Assembly (NCBI GenBank): GCA_902775075.1
Contig: CACYKX010000075.1
Location: 1 to 13,310, forward strand
Direction: 5' to 3'
DNA: 13,310 nt
Origin: an uncultured Prevotellaceae bacterium
Lineage (GTDB): Bacteria; Bacteroidota; Bacteroidia; Bacteroidales; Bacteroidaceae
This document shows positions 8,247 through 13,310 of the stretch, piece by piece. The translations under genes were made by a program, and so were the position numbers. Each line of letters opens with the position of its first letter. Position 1 is the stretch's first letter. The notes under the pieces are model-generated. The model was not told the origin of the DNA. It did not search any database and saw only the letters and a program-made list of their open reading frames with translations.

Positions 8247-9002
8247 TTACCAGTTAGCAAAGAGCTGATTCCAACGCGTTCTATGCCTATCTCCACCTTT
8301 GAAATGGCTACCATTGTTTAATGTATCAAAGTATTCTTTGAGTTTTAATGCTATACCCAAGGGCCAGCGATGAACTCGCAAAACATATGCCAACACCTCA
8401 TCAGAGTTGACATTACCCAAATGATGGTGAAGTGCCAAGACACAGGTCTTCACAAATTCTTCATCTGAAGGATGAAAAGCGTGAGTATGGTAGAGACCTA
8501 TAGCACCACTTATCTGGTCAAGCGCATGCTGCACTTGAACGGCTGGCATTATTGCAGCAAAGGATCTCTCTGGAACATGAGGTGATTGTACTCCCCAAAT
8601 ACTTCCCCAAAGAGAGATATCAGGGTAATCTTTTACCTCTACGTTAACATCTATGCCATGAGCATTGTCATTTTCGAGCCTCAATAACTCATTACTGTCA
8701 AGACCACAAGAAATAACAAAATCATGAGTATCATCCATTGCACGATAACGATGCGTTGTGGTCAACATGATGTTCAGGGCAAGATTGGGGACTCTGGTTG
8801 TTCCTCCCGCAGAGGTCATACCAACCTGTTGGTTCATCATGCTCGTAATGGTTGCGAGATTATTATTTCCCACTGTCAGGATAACCAATTTAGAATACTG
8901 ACCTCCTGCTGCAGCCTTTGCCCTCGCAAAATCTATCGCTGCGCCCAAGGCTGGCGGGAAGTTATATTGAAAATCTGCTTCATCAAAAAAGAATCTTTCC
9001 AT
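8247..9002 (-). CDS. 251-aa soluble protein of unknown function, first gene of the cassette
   Basis: I do not recognise this protein. It has no signal peptide or membrane helix. The N-terminal half looks alpha/beta: a long Ala-rich helix (PALGAAIDFARAKAAAGG, 17-34), a strand KLVILTVGNNN (38-48), and a second strand-like stretch HDFVISCGLDSNELL (93-107). The C-terminal half is His- and Trp-rich, with GLYHTHAFHPSDEEF (169-183) and LALHHHLGN (189-197), then a helical end with several Trp residues. The histidines could bind metal, but no known metal motif is clear. The start ATG is unique in the first 50 codons. It is the first gene after the 656-base gap and would be made first in the cassette transcript, consistent with a sensor, regulator or antidote role. 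That is speculation. Confidence 0.72.
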   Translation of the reverse strand: MERFFFDEADFQYNFPPALGAAIDFARAKAAAGGQYSKLVILTVGNNNLATITSMMNQQVGMTSAGGTTRVPNLALNIMLTTTHRYRAMDDTHDFVISCGLDSNELLRLENDNAHGIDVNVEVKDYPDISLWGSIWGVQSPHVPERSFAAIMPAVQVQHALDQISGAIGLYHTHAFHPSDEEFVKTCVLALHHHLGNVNSDEVLAYVLRVHRWPLGIALKLKEYFDTLNNGSHFKGGDRHRTRWNQLFANW

Positions 9003-9101
9003 AATATCAGTTATTCAATTGTTTACCTCAATATTTTCATTTTGCTCTGACTGGCAGTATCGAACTGCATCACTATATGACCACCTGTGCAATCAGAAAT
9101 C

Positions 9102-9114
9102 AACCCATTGGGTT
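9102..9114. promoter_or_regulatory. 13-bp palindrome upstream of the cassette, possible operator
   Basis: AACCCA and TGGGTT form a perfect dyad around a single T. It sits 100 bases before the start codon of the 251-aa gene. The position and symmetry suit a repressor site or a small RNA hairpin in the leader, but a dyad of this size can arise by chance. Confidence 0.25.
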
Positions 9115-9150
9115 AAAGTATCTTTCGAAAACTTTATTTTTGTTTTCTCG

Positions 9151-9240
9151 TCAAACGATAGGTTCTTTGATCTCTCTCGGATTATTCCTTGACACTGAAA
9201 TCCCCGATTTTTCATTTTTATCACTCATCGCCTCTTTCAT
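9151..9240 (-). other. 29-codon ORF, possible small gene or gene remnant
   Basis: On the minus strand an ATG at 9240 opens 29 codons beginning MKEAMSDKNEKSGISV and ending REIKEPIV. The peptide is hydrophilic and highly charged, unlike the hydrophobic translation of the opposite strand in the same place. The frame stays open for about 15 codons upstream of the ATG, back to a TGA near 9284. It lies upstream of the caspase cassette and points toward it. It could be a leader peptide, the tail of a decayed gene or chance. I give it low weight because of its size and lack of a recognised family. Confidence 0.2.
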
Positions 9241-9316
9241 CGCTCTGAAACCCGCTCCAAAAGCCCTTTTTCTATTAACATTTGTTCACCCTTTAAGGAT
9301 AAGAAATCTTAACGCT

Positions 9317-9348
9317 CTTGCGTATTTGGGTAAAAAGTAGTACTTTTG
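9317..9348 (+). promoter_or_regulatory. candidate Bacteroidetes promoter with no gene downstream
   Basis: The -7 element TACTTTTG (9341-9348) matches TAnnTTTG exactly. CTTG (9317-9320) lies 20 bases upstream and fits the TTTG -33 element at three of four bases. Transcription would start near 9355 and run rightward, antisense to upxY. The only ORFs after it are about 25 codons (for example ATG at 9356), so the original gene appears lost. Confidence 0.45.
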
Positions 9349-9658
9349 TATAGAAATGAGCGGAAAAGGCTCAATTTCCCGGATGTCTGATGAATGTCTG
9401 ATAACTCTGGAAACGGCGGTTTCCGTATTACTATGACTGTCAGGCCGTTACGCGGAAGTTCACATTAGCTGGGAAAACTGTTTAGATGTTTGATAAACTA
9501 AGCGTTTTTACTAGGGGTTGTTTATGAAATATTTATTCTCCTAAAATTAATCTCAATATTGTATTATTTATGTTGTAGCTACCTGTAAAATGTTTAGTAA
9601 AAAGATCTTTCCCATAATTTATTCAATACTTTCTTCTTTTTTAAAAAAAGAACTGTTT

Positions 9659-10786
9659 TTATCTACACCTAATGTTTTTTGCAATAGACTGAAACTGACA
9701 GATGGTGGGTGAACAGTCGGGATGGCTTTGCCGATATGCTTTGGCAGCTGACCGCACTTGAGGATCGTGATTAGCGATGAAGAGGGCAGTCATCAGATAG
9801 CATTCTGTCTCTGTAGCCGGAATGGTAATGCCTTTCAGATACTCATTTACTTTGTCAGTATATTCTTTAACGGCTTTGTTATCCTTCATGAGATAAGCAC
9901 AGATCAGCATCAATGCTGTAAATCTTGCCTGAGCGTCATCATCGTTTTCAATGGTCAGGTTGGCATAGCTAAAAATGCTTCTTAGTTGACTCTTTTCTTC
10001 ATCGTTGAACTCTGGAGAACCGTTCTTTCCATGTCGTAGCCAGAGTAAATGAGTAAGTCTCTTCTCAAAGAGCGTAACGATTGGTTCATAATACGGTGCT
10101 TTGTCGGAATTATCGTCAACAAGTCTGATATCCTTAGCGCGGAAATTGGGTATAGCAATGTGCATCTGGTTATTAAACATATCGAATGCAATGCTTAATT
10201 TGATTCCTTCCTTATCGTATCGTTTTTCAATAACTTCACCTATTTGTCCTTCCATCGGTCCATTTGTGATGTATACCTTGTCACCCGTTCCAATACTTTC
10301 TGTTGGGATACCAAAAGTATACTGGAAGTCGCGGACTTTGATGGCGCTCAAAAATCGTTGCATTTCTGCATCACTAATCTCAACTCGTTGCCGACTTGGA
10401 CTCCAATAAGGGCGTAAATGAACTTGCATGTCCTTATTCCATGATGCCCCAATGATAGAATCAATAACTTTCTCTTCGGCCCGGATGAATATGAGACTAT
10501 GCATATCACCTCGTAGTGCCTTGTCATCTGTTCTTGGGTTGTAAGTCTTTTGAGCATTAGAATTGGTAGTTCCATACATCGAATGGCCAGAGATGTTCTT
10601 GAGAAAGAGATATGGAATGAAGTATTCACCTTTACCATCTGAACCATCTTCTCCCATATCATTTTGCTCACTTCCTATGTTGGAAGTTCCTTCTCTTTTA
10701 CTCAGTGATATCAGCTTCTCTCTTTGGGAGAGGAATCGATCGATCTTATCTGGGTCTGGATGAAGCAATAAATGCCATTTTCTCAT
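9659..10786 (-). CDS. upxY: UpxY-type NusG-like transcription antiterminator with long C-terminal extension
   Basis: A 375-residue protein. Residues 1 to about 155 form an NGN-like domain: the opening RKWHLLLHPDP, the strand EYFIPYLFLKN, the GDMHSLIFIRAEEKVIDSI segment and VEISDAEMQRFL, which is the place where NusG paralogues carry their conserved helix. Residues about 165-225 are a KOW domain with IGTGDKVYITNGPMEGQIGEVI. UpxY proteins are specialised NusG paralogues that allow RNA polymerase to read through their own capsule operon, and they are normally about 170-180 residues. Here about 150 extra, mainly helical residues (228-375) follow. The gene is co-oriented with all downstream genes. 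No UpxZ-like partner is present in the window. A regulator of this locus is the likely role; the extension's role is unknown. Confidence 0.78.
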   Translation of the reverse strand: MRKWHLLLHPDPDKIDRFLSQREKLISLSKREGTSNIGSEQNDMGEDGSDGKGEYFIPYLFLKNISGHSMYGTTNSNAQKTYNPRTDDKALRGDMHSLIFIRAEEKVIDSIIGASWNKDMQVHLRPYWSPSRQRVEISDAEMQRFLSAIKVRDFQYTFGIPTESIGTGDKVYITNGPMEGQIGEVIEKRYDKEGIKLSIAFDMFNNQMHIAIPNFRAKDIRLVDDNSDKAPYYEPIVTLFEKRLTHLLWLRHGKNGSPEFNDEEKSQLRSIFSYANLTIENDDDAQARFTALMLICAYLMKDNKAVKEYTDKVNEYLKGITIPATETECYLMTALFIANHDPQVRSAAKAYRQSHPDCSPTICQFQSIAKNIRCR

Positions 10787-11026
10787 ATTTATCTATCAGT
10801 TACGCGGATAAACATATTTCATTCTCGTCCGAACAATTGATTTGCGCGGACATTCTATTATTAAAGTGCATTACCAAGCACTATCCCGTTGGCCAACCCC
10901 ACCATTGTGAAATCACTTATCAGTCATCATGTAATGACCTTCAGTCCAGCGGCGGATTCTCCTGTCTTTTCGCCCATAAATTCACATTTTTTCAGGATGT
11001 AATCTCAGAGGGACAACCGTAAATCG

Positions 11027-11094
11027 GCGTGGATTCTAGGCATCATTCTCGCGCAATGAAGGGCACAAATCAATTCAGCGCTGAAAATCCACGC
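11027..11094. repeat. inverted repeat GCGTGGATT / AATCCACGC in the upxY leader
   Basis: The left arm (11027-11035) and right arm (11086-11094) are perfect over nine bases. They extend outward with AAAT on both sides, interrupted by two mismatches. The 50-base interior contains the perfect palindrome TTCAGCGCTGAA (11074-11085). In leader RNA this would give a long stem enclosing a second hairpin. It may be an RNA element recognised during antitermination or a protein-binding site. Confidence 0.5.
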
Positions 11095-11130
11095 AAATTT
11101 ACTCATTATTTAATTATAATCCATAACAAA
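11094..11130 (-). promoter_or_regulatory. weak candidate promoter for upxY
   Basis: On the minus strand a perfect -7 box TAAATTTG (11101 to 11094) lies downstream of TTTG (11130 to 11127). The spacing is 25 bases against the usual 19-21. The -7 box touches the outer edge of the leader inverted repeat, and the leader would be about 300 bases. The position suits a capsule promoter, but the spacing makes this uncertain. Confidence 0.28.
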
Positions 11131-11163
11131 CATCAAATTTTAATGTATTACGGATGTTTCCTG

Positions 11164-12582
11164 TCAATTTTTATACTTCATTTCACAGACCGGAGCATCG
11201 AAATACATGGTGGCCTCGTCATCCGGAGTGAATGGTTTCCAGGTTGGAAGTCCCTCAGCATTTGGGTTACCGGTGCGGGCAAAATTGATAAGGGCGCTGC
11301 TCATCTTGTCTCCCAGCTTCAATCCCTCTTCCGTTGCACCCGTCATCTGAGCGCTTTTGAGCACGTTATTGAAGAAGAATGGGATGTCTGAATTATGGCA
11401 GGCGTGGTTGTTTCCGTCAAGAGTCGGTACCTGATAGCAGGAACGGTAAACGTAAACGGGTACACCTCCATCGGCCACGCGGATGCTGGCCTGGCGAATA
11501 ACGTTCGGGCGAACACGTTCGTCGATGTTCGGCGTGGAGAACTCATTGAGCGTTGAGCCAATCAACAGCGGAATGTTATTCGAGATTTTCTCTGTGCCGT
11601 TCTCGAATACACCAGGCATGATGTCGCCATCGTTCACCGGTCCCCAACCGATGCGTCCATTTCGTCCTTTGCCTACATTTTGTTCGGCAACTTCCCTAAT
11701 GGCCTTGTTGGCTGCTTCCAGCAGTTGTTCGTATGGGATGGTCTGAATTTGGTCAATGGTCTGTTGGTTCAGGCCCAACAGTTCAGCAGTCTTTTTGCCC
11801 ACTTGCTGAGCCAATGCCTGTGGTGTACTTCCGATAGACGATCCGCTCATGATCATTGCCCGATGGAACAGTCCTTTTGCCGAAGGCATGCAGAGCAATG
11901 TTGATACCTTACCGCCGCCTCCGGATTGTCCGAAGATCGTTACGCAGTTCGGGTCACCGCCGAAGTAGGCAATATTTTCTTTCACCCATTGAAGGGCAGC
12001 AACAATGTCGGTCATACCTAGGTTGGCTGATTCCTTATATTTGGCTCCGAAGCTGGATAGATCGAGATAGCCGAGCACGTTCAGGCGATGGTTGATGGTG
12101 ACTACCACCACATCCCCCTTGTCGGCCAAGTTCCTTCCGTCATATCCCGGATGCTCTTGTCCGTTACCGGATGTATATCCTCCACCGTGCAGCCAGAAAA
12201 GTACAGGCCGTTTCTTGCCATCGTTCAGGCCCTTTGTCCAGATGTTCAGGCGCAGACAGTCCTCGTCAGCGAATCCATCGTTCCATTGGTAGAAGAAAGC
12301 CGTCTGGTCGTTGCGCCAGCCATTGTTCTTGGGCTGCGGACAAACGGGGCCCCAGTGGCGTGACGAGCGGATTCCTTCCCAGGCATCCGGGCGGACTGCC
12401 GGCTGGAATCTTTCAGCCTTAGCGAACGGAATGCCCTTATATGTATAGACTCCACGTTCGATGTACCCGGCAACTTTTCCGTAATTGGTTTGAGCTGTCG
12501 TCGCTTTTGTTGAACTGTCGAATACTTGTGCATTCAGCAGCATGGGCACGCACAGTGCCATCAAGATTATTTTTGTTCTCAT
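11164..12582 (-). CDS. secreted type-B carboxylesterase with shortened C-terminal half
   Basis: A 472-residue alpha/beta hydrolase of the carboxylesterase type B family, exported by a signal peptide (MRTKIILMALCVPMLLNAQ, cut near residue 18). Motifs in order are YKGIPFAK (48-55), the oxyanion loop WLHGGGY (130-136), GQSGGG with nucleophile Ser220, acid Glu347 in LNEF, and His396 in CHNSDIPFFF. The triad is complete. The Glu-to-His distance is only 49 residues, whereas it is about 90-110 in typical members, and the text jumps from STPN to IDERVRPN near 350. A deletion of roughly 50-60 residues is likely. The frame extends upstream to 12711, but the ATG at 12582 gives a proper signal peptide and lies 41 bases from a strong promoter. 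Esters of plant or host glycans are possible substrates. Confidence 0.87.
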   Translation of the reverse strand: MRTKIILMALCVPMLLNAQVFDSSTKATTAQTNYGKVAGYIERGVYTYKGIPFAKAERFQPAVRPDAWEGIRSSRHWGPVCPQPKNNGWRNDQTAFFYQWNDGFADEDCLRLNIWTKGLNDGKKRPVLFWLHGGGYTSGNGQEHPGYDGRNLADKGDVVVVTINHRLNVLGYLDLSSFGAKYKESANLGMTDIVAALQWVKENIAYFGGDPNCVTIFGQSGGGGKVSTLLCMPSAKGLFHRAMIMSGSSIGSTPQALAQQVGKKTAELLGLNQQTIDQIQTIPYEQLLEAANKAIREVAEQNVGKGRNGRIGWGPVNDGDIMPGVFENGTEKISNNIPLLIGSTLNEFSTPNIDERVRPNVIRQASIRVADGGVPVYVYRSCYQVPTLDGNNHACHNSDIPFFFNNVLKSAQMTGATEEGLKLGDKMSSALINFARTGNPNAEGLPTWKPFTPDDEATMYFDAPVCEMKYKN

Positions 12583-12622
12583 AATGAAAGTGAATAAGTT
12601 GTGATGAAAATGTGTCTTTATG

Positions 12623-12654
12623 CAAATATAGATTTTCCAAGTAAAATATGCAAA
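12623..12654 (-). promoter_or_regulatory. Bacteroidetes-type promoter of the esterase gene
   Basis: On the minus strand TTTG (12654 to 12651), a 20-base spacer, then TATATTTG (12630 to 12623) matches the consensus TTTG-N19-21-TAnnTTTG perfectly. Transcription would begin near 12616, about 34 bases before the ATG at 12582. It also decides the start, because the longer reading frame would begin upstream of this promoter. Confidence 0.75.
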
Positions 12655-12716
12655 CATTTTGCGGACAATACACCAAGGAATGCTGGTGGATTCCATCTGT
12701 TTTCCGCTCATTTTCT

Positions 12717-12747
12717 TTTGGAGTATGATCGTTTTTCTTTATTTTTA
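12717..12747 (+). promoter_or_regulatory. Bacteroidetes-type promoter of the cupin gene
   Basis: TTTG (12717-12720), a 19-base spacer and TATTTTTA (12740-12747) fit the consensus with one mismatch in the last base of the -7 box. The start of transcription would be near 12754, about 25 bases before the ATG at 12779. It is divergent from the esterase promoter, with about 60 bases between the two -33 elements. Confidence 0.55.
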
Positions 12748-12778
12748 TACCCAATAAGAGAATTTTAATCGAATCGTT

Positions 12779-13219
12779 ATGAAAGGTTTTGGAAAATTTG
12801 TCCTGTTTTTGGGACTGACTTTTTTGTGGGTAGGTCATGTTAATGCACAAAACAATAAGCAAATGGAGAAGAAGAAGACGCACAGTGAAGTGTTTATGTT
12901 TGAGAAAGACCTCCCGTGGGAGCCGGCCGGCGAGAATGTCACTCGTCAGGTGTTAGGTTATGACGGGCAGGTTACGATGGTGAAGGTGAAATTCGAGAAA
13001 GGGAGCGTGGGCACTCCTCACACGCATTACCACACTCAGGTAACCTATGTGGTGAGCGGAAAGTTCGAGTTCACCGTGGATGGAAAGACTAAGATTGTGT
13101 CGGCTGGAGATGCAATCTATATGGAGCCAGATGTCCTGCACGGCTGTGTATGCCTGGAGGCCGGTGTCCTGATCGACTGCTTCACTCCAATGCGAGCCGA
13201 TTACATTCCGAAGAAGTAG
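12779..13219 (+). CDS. secreted KdgF-like cupin protein
   Basis: A 146-residue protein with a signal peptide (residues 1 to about 23, MKGFGKFVLFLGLTFLWVGH then VNA before Gln24) and a single cupin domain. The core has GTPHTHYHTQ, with probable metal ligands His81, His83 and Gln87. YVVSGKFEFTVDGK (90-103), AGDAIYMEPDVLHG with His121, and the ending CFTPMRADY complete it. The sequence pattern, including DLPWEPAGENVTRQVLGYDG near the start, is very like KdgF, which opens the 4,5-unsaturated uronates produced by pectin or alginate lyases. KdgF is usually cytoplasmic, so a secreted form is somewhat unusual and may have another substrate. It has its own promoter and a terminator 22 bases after the stop. 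Confidence 0.82.
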   Translation: MKGFGKFVLFLGLTFLWVGHVNAQNNKQMEKKKTHSEVFMFEKDLPWEPAGENVTRQVLGYDGQVTMVKVKFEKGSVGTPHTHYHTQVTYVVSGKFEFTVDGKTKIVSAGDAIYMEPDVLHGCVCLEAGVLIDCFTPMRADYIPKK

Positions 13220-13240
13220 TGACCTGCGACTTTTCCTTCG

Positions 13241-13280
13241 AGAGGCTGGATGATCCGGTCGGCCTCTTGTTTTATTATAT
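13241..13280 (+). terminator. rho-independent terminator after the cupin gene
   Basis: AGAGGC (13241-13246) pairs with GCCTCT (13262-13267). Three further inner pairs, two of them G-T wobbles, extend the stem to about nine. A TGTTTTATTATAT tract follows directly. It lies 22 bases past the cupin stop codon on the same strand. Confidence 0.7.
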
Positions 13281-13310
13281 AAATAAGGTGAAACCGATTA
13301 TCGTTGAAAA

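Larger units (their letters stand above)
9003..9658. other. 656-base gap between upxY and the caspase cassette, no supported gene
   Basis: No upxZ-like gene follows upxY here, and I find no convincing coding region on either strand. Seen in it: an AT-rich dyad just past the upxY stop (9634-9652, TTCTTTTTT against AAAAAAGAA), which could be a weak terminator on the minus strand; a plus-strand promoter (9317-9348) with no gene after it; a hairpin GGAAAC-GGCG-GTTTCC (9409-9424); a tandem ATGTCTGAT repeat (9383-9391 and 9394-9402); a palindrome AACCCA-T-TGGGTT (9102-9114); and a minus-strand 29-codon ORF (9151-9240). The mixture suggests the remains of an insertion or gene loss. I saw no tRNA and no clear minus-strand Bacteroidetes promoter for the gene starting at 9002. 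Confidence 0.6.
10787..11163. other. 377-base leader of upxY with inverted repeats, no gene
   Basis: No coding region is supported on either strand. On the minus strand this is the stretch between the esterase stop and the upxY start. Seen: an inverted repeat with a 50-base spacer (11027-11094), a 12-bp palindrome (11074-11085), small hairpins GTCAT/ATGAC (10923-10938), AGTGC/GCACT (10865-10882) and GTCCG/CGGAC (10827-10851), and a -7-like box at 11094-11101. Structured leaders upstream of upxY are where antitermination acts in characterised Bacteroides capsule loci, so this probably forms the untranslated leader RNA. Confidence 0.55.

Noticed and set aside
8247..9002. Bacterial gasdermin as the identity of the 251-aa protein
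   Set aside because: Size and nearby proteases fit, but the N-terminus, His-rich C-terminal half and lack of a short autoinhibitory tail do not resemble gasdermins.
9077..9340. An 87-codon plus-strand open frame in the gap before the cassette
   Set aside because: Its stop codon lies inside a promoter-like sequence, no family is recognisable, and the hydrophobic translation looks like the antisense of AT-rich DNA.
11027..11094. Invertible capsule promoter bounded by the GCGTGGATT repeats
   Set aside because: The 50-base interior is too short to hold a complete promoter, and the only -7-like box is outside or at the edge of the repeat. No invertase gene is in the window.
12583..12711. Longer N-terminus for the esterase (43 more residues)
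   Set aside because: It would bury the signal peptide and begin upstream of a consensus promoter at 12623-12654.
1..13310. CRISPR arrays, tRNA or rRNA genes, intact transposases or integrases
   Set aside because: I looked on both strands and found no regular repeat-spacer pattern, cloverleaf or recombinase motif.

Overview
The window looks like a capsule or exopolysaccharide locus of a Bacteroidales bacterium (Bacteroides, Phocaeicola or Prevotella type; I cannot name the species). Three things point there. A NusG-like UpxY-type antiterminator heads the minus-strand gene series. Two promoters between the divergent genes at the right end fit the Bacteroidetes form TTTG-N19-20-TAnnTTTG. Secreted proteins have Bacteroidetes-style signal peptides ending before Gln.

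Layout, read in the minus-strand direction of transcription (right to left). At the far right, a secreted type-B carboxylesterase (11164-12582, minus) and a secreted KdgF-like cupin (12779-13219, plus) diverge from a shared promoter region. A 377-base leader (10787-11163), with an inverted repeat and a 12-bp palindrome, precedes an unusually long upxY-like gene (9659-10786). A 656-base gap (9003-9658) holds no convincing gene, but it contains an orphan plus-strand promoter and several palindromes. Six tightly packed genes follow (9002 to 3678): an unrecognised 251-aa protein, a 517-aa four-helix membrane protein with a soluble alpha/beta-like segment and TPR-like helices, an AbiH-family protein, a 148-aa single-span membrane protein, and two different caspase-like (peptidase C14) proteins. 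Then come the capsule precursor genes: three enzymes for UDP-N-acetyl-L-fucosamine (FnlC, FnlB and FnlA type, transcribed in that order) and the start of GDP-mannose 4,6-dehydratase, cut by the window edge.

The main point of interest is the six-gene cassette at 3678-9002. It combines two stand-alone caspase-like proteases, an abortive-infection protein and two membrane proteins. It sits exactly between a capsule antiterminator and the capsule biosynthetic genes, in the same orientation and with no clear promoter of its own. It is visibly more AT-rich than the sugar-nucleotide genes. The simplest reading is a phage-defence or regulated cell-death module carried inside a capsule operon and perhaps switched on with it. 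The protease, AbiH and membrane assignments come from visible motifs. The joint function, the order of events and any link to capsule expression are inference.
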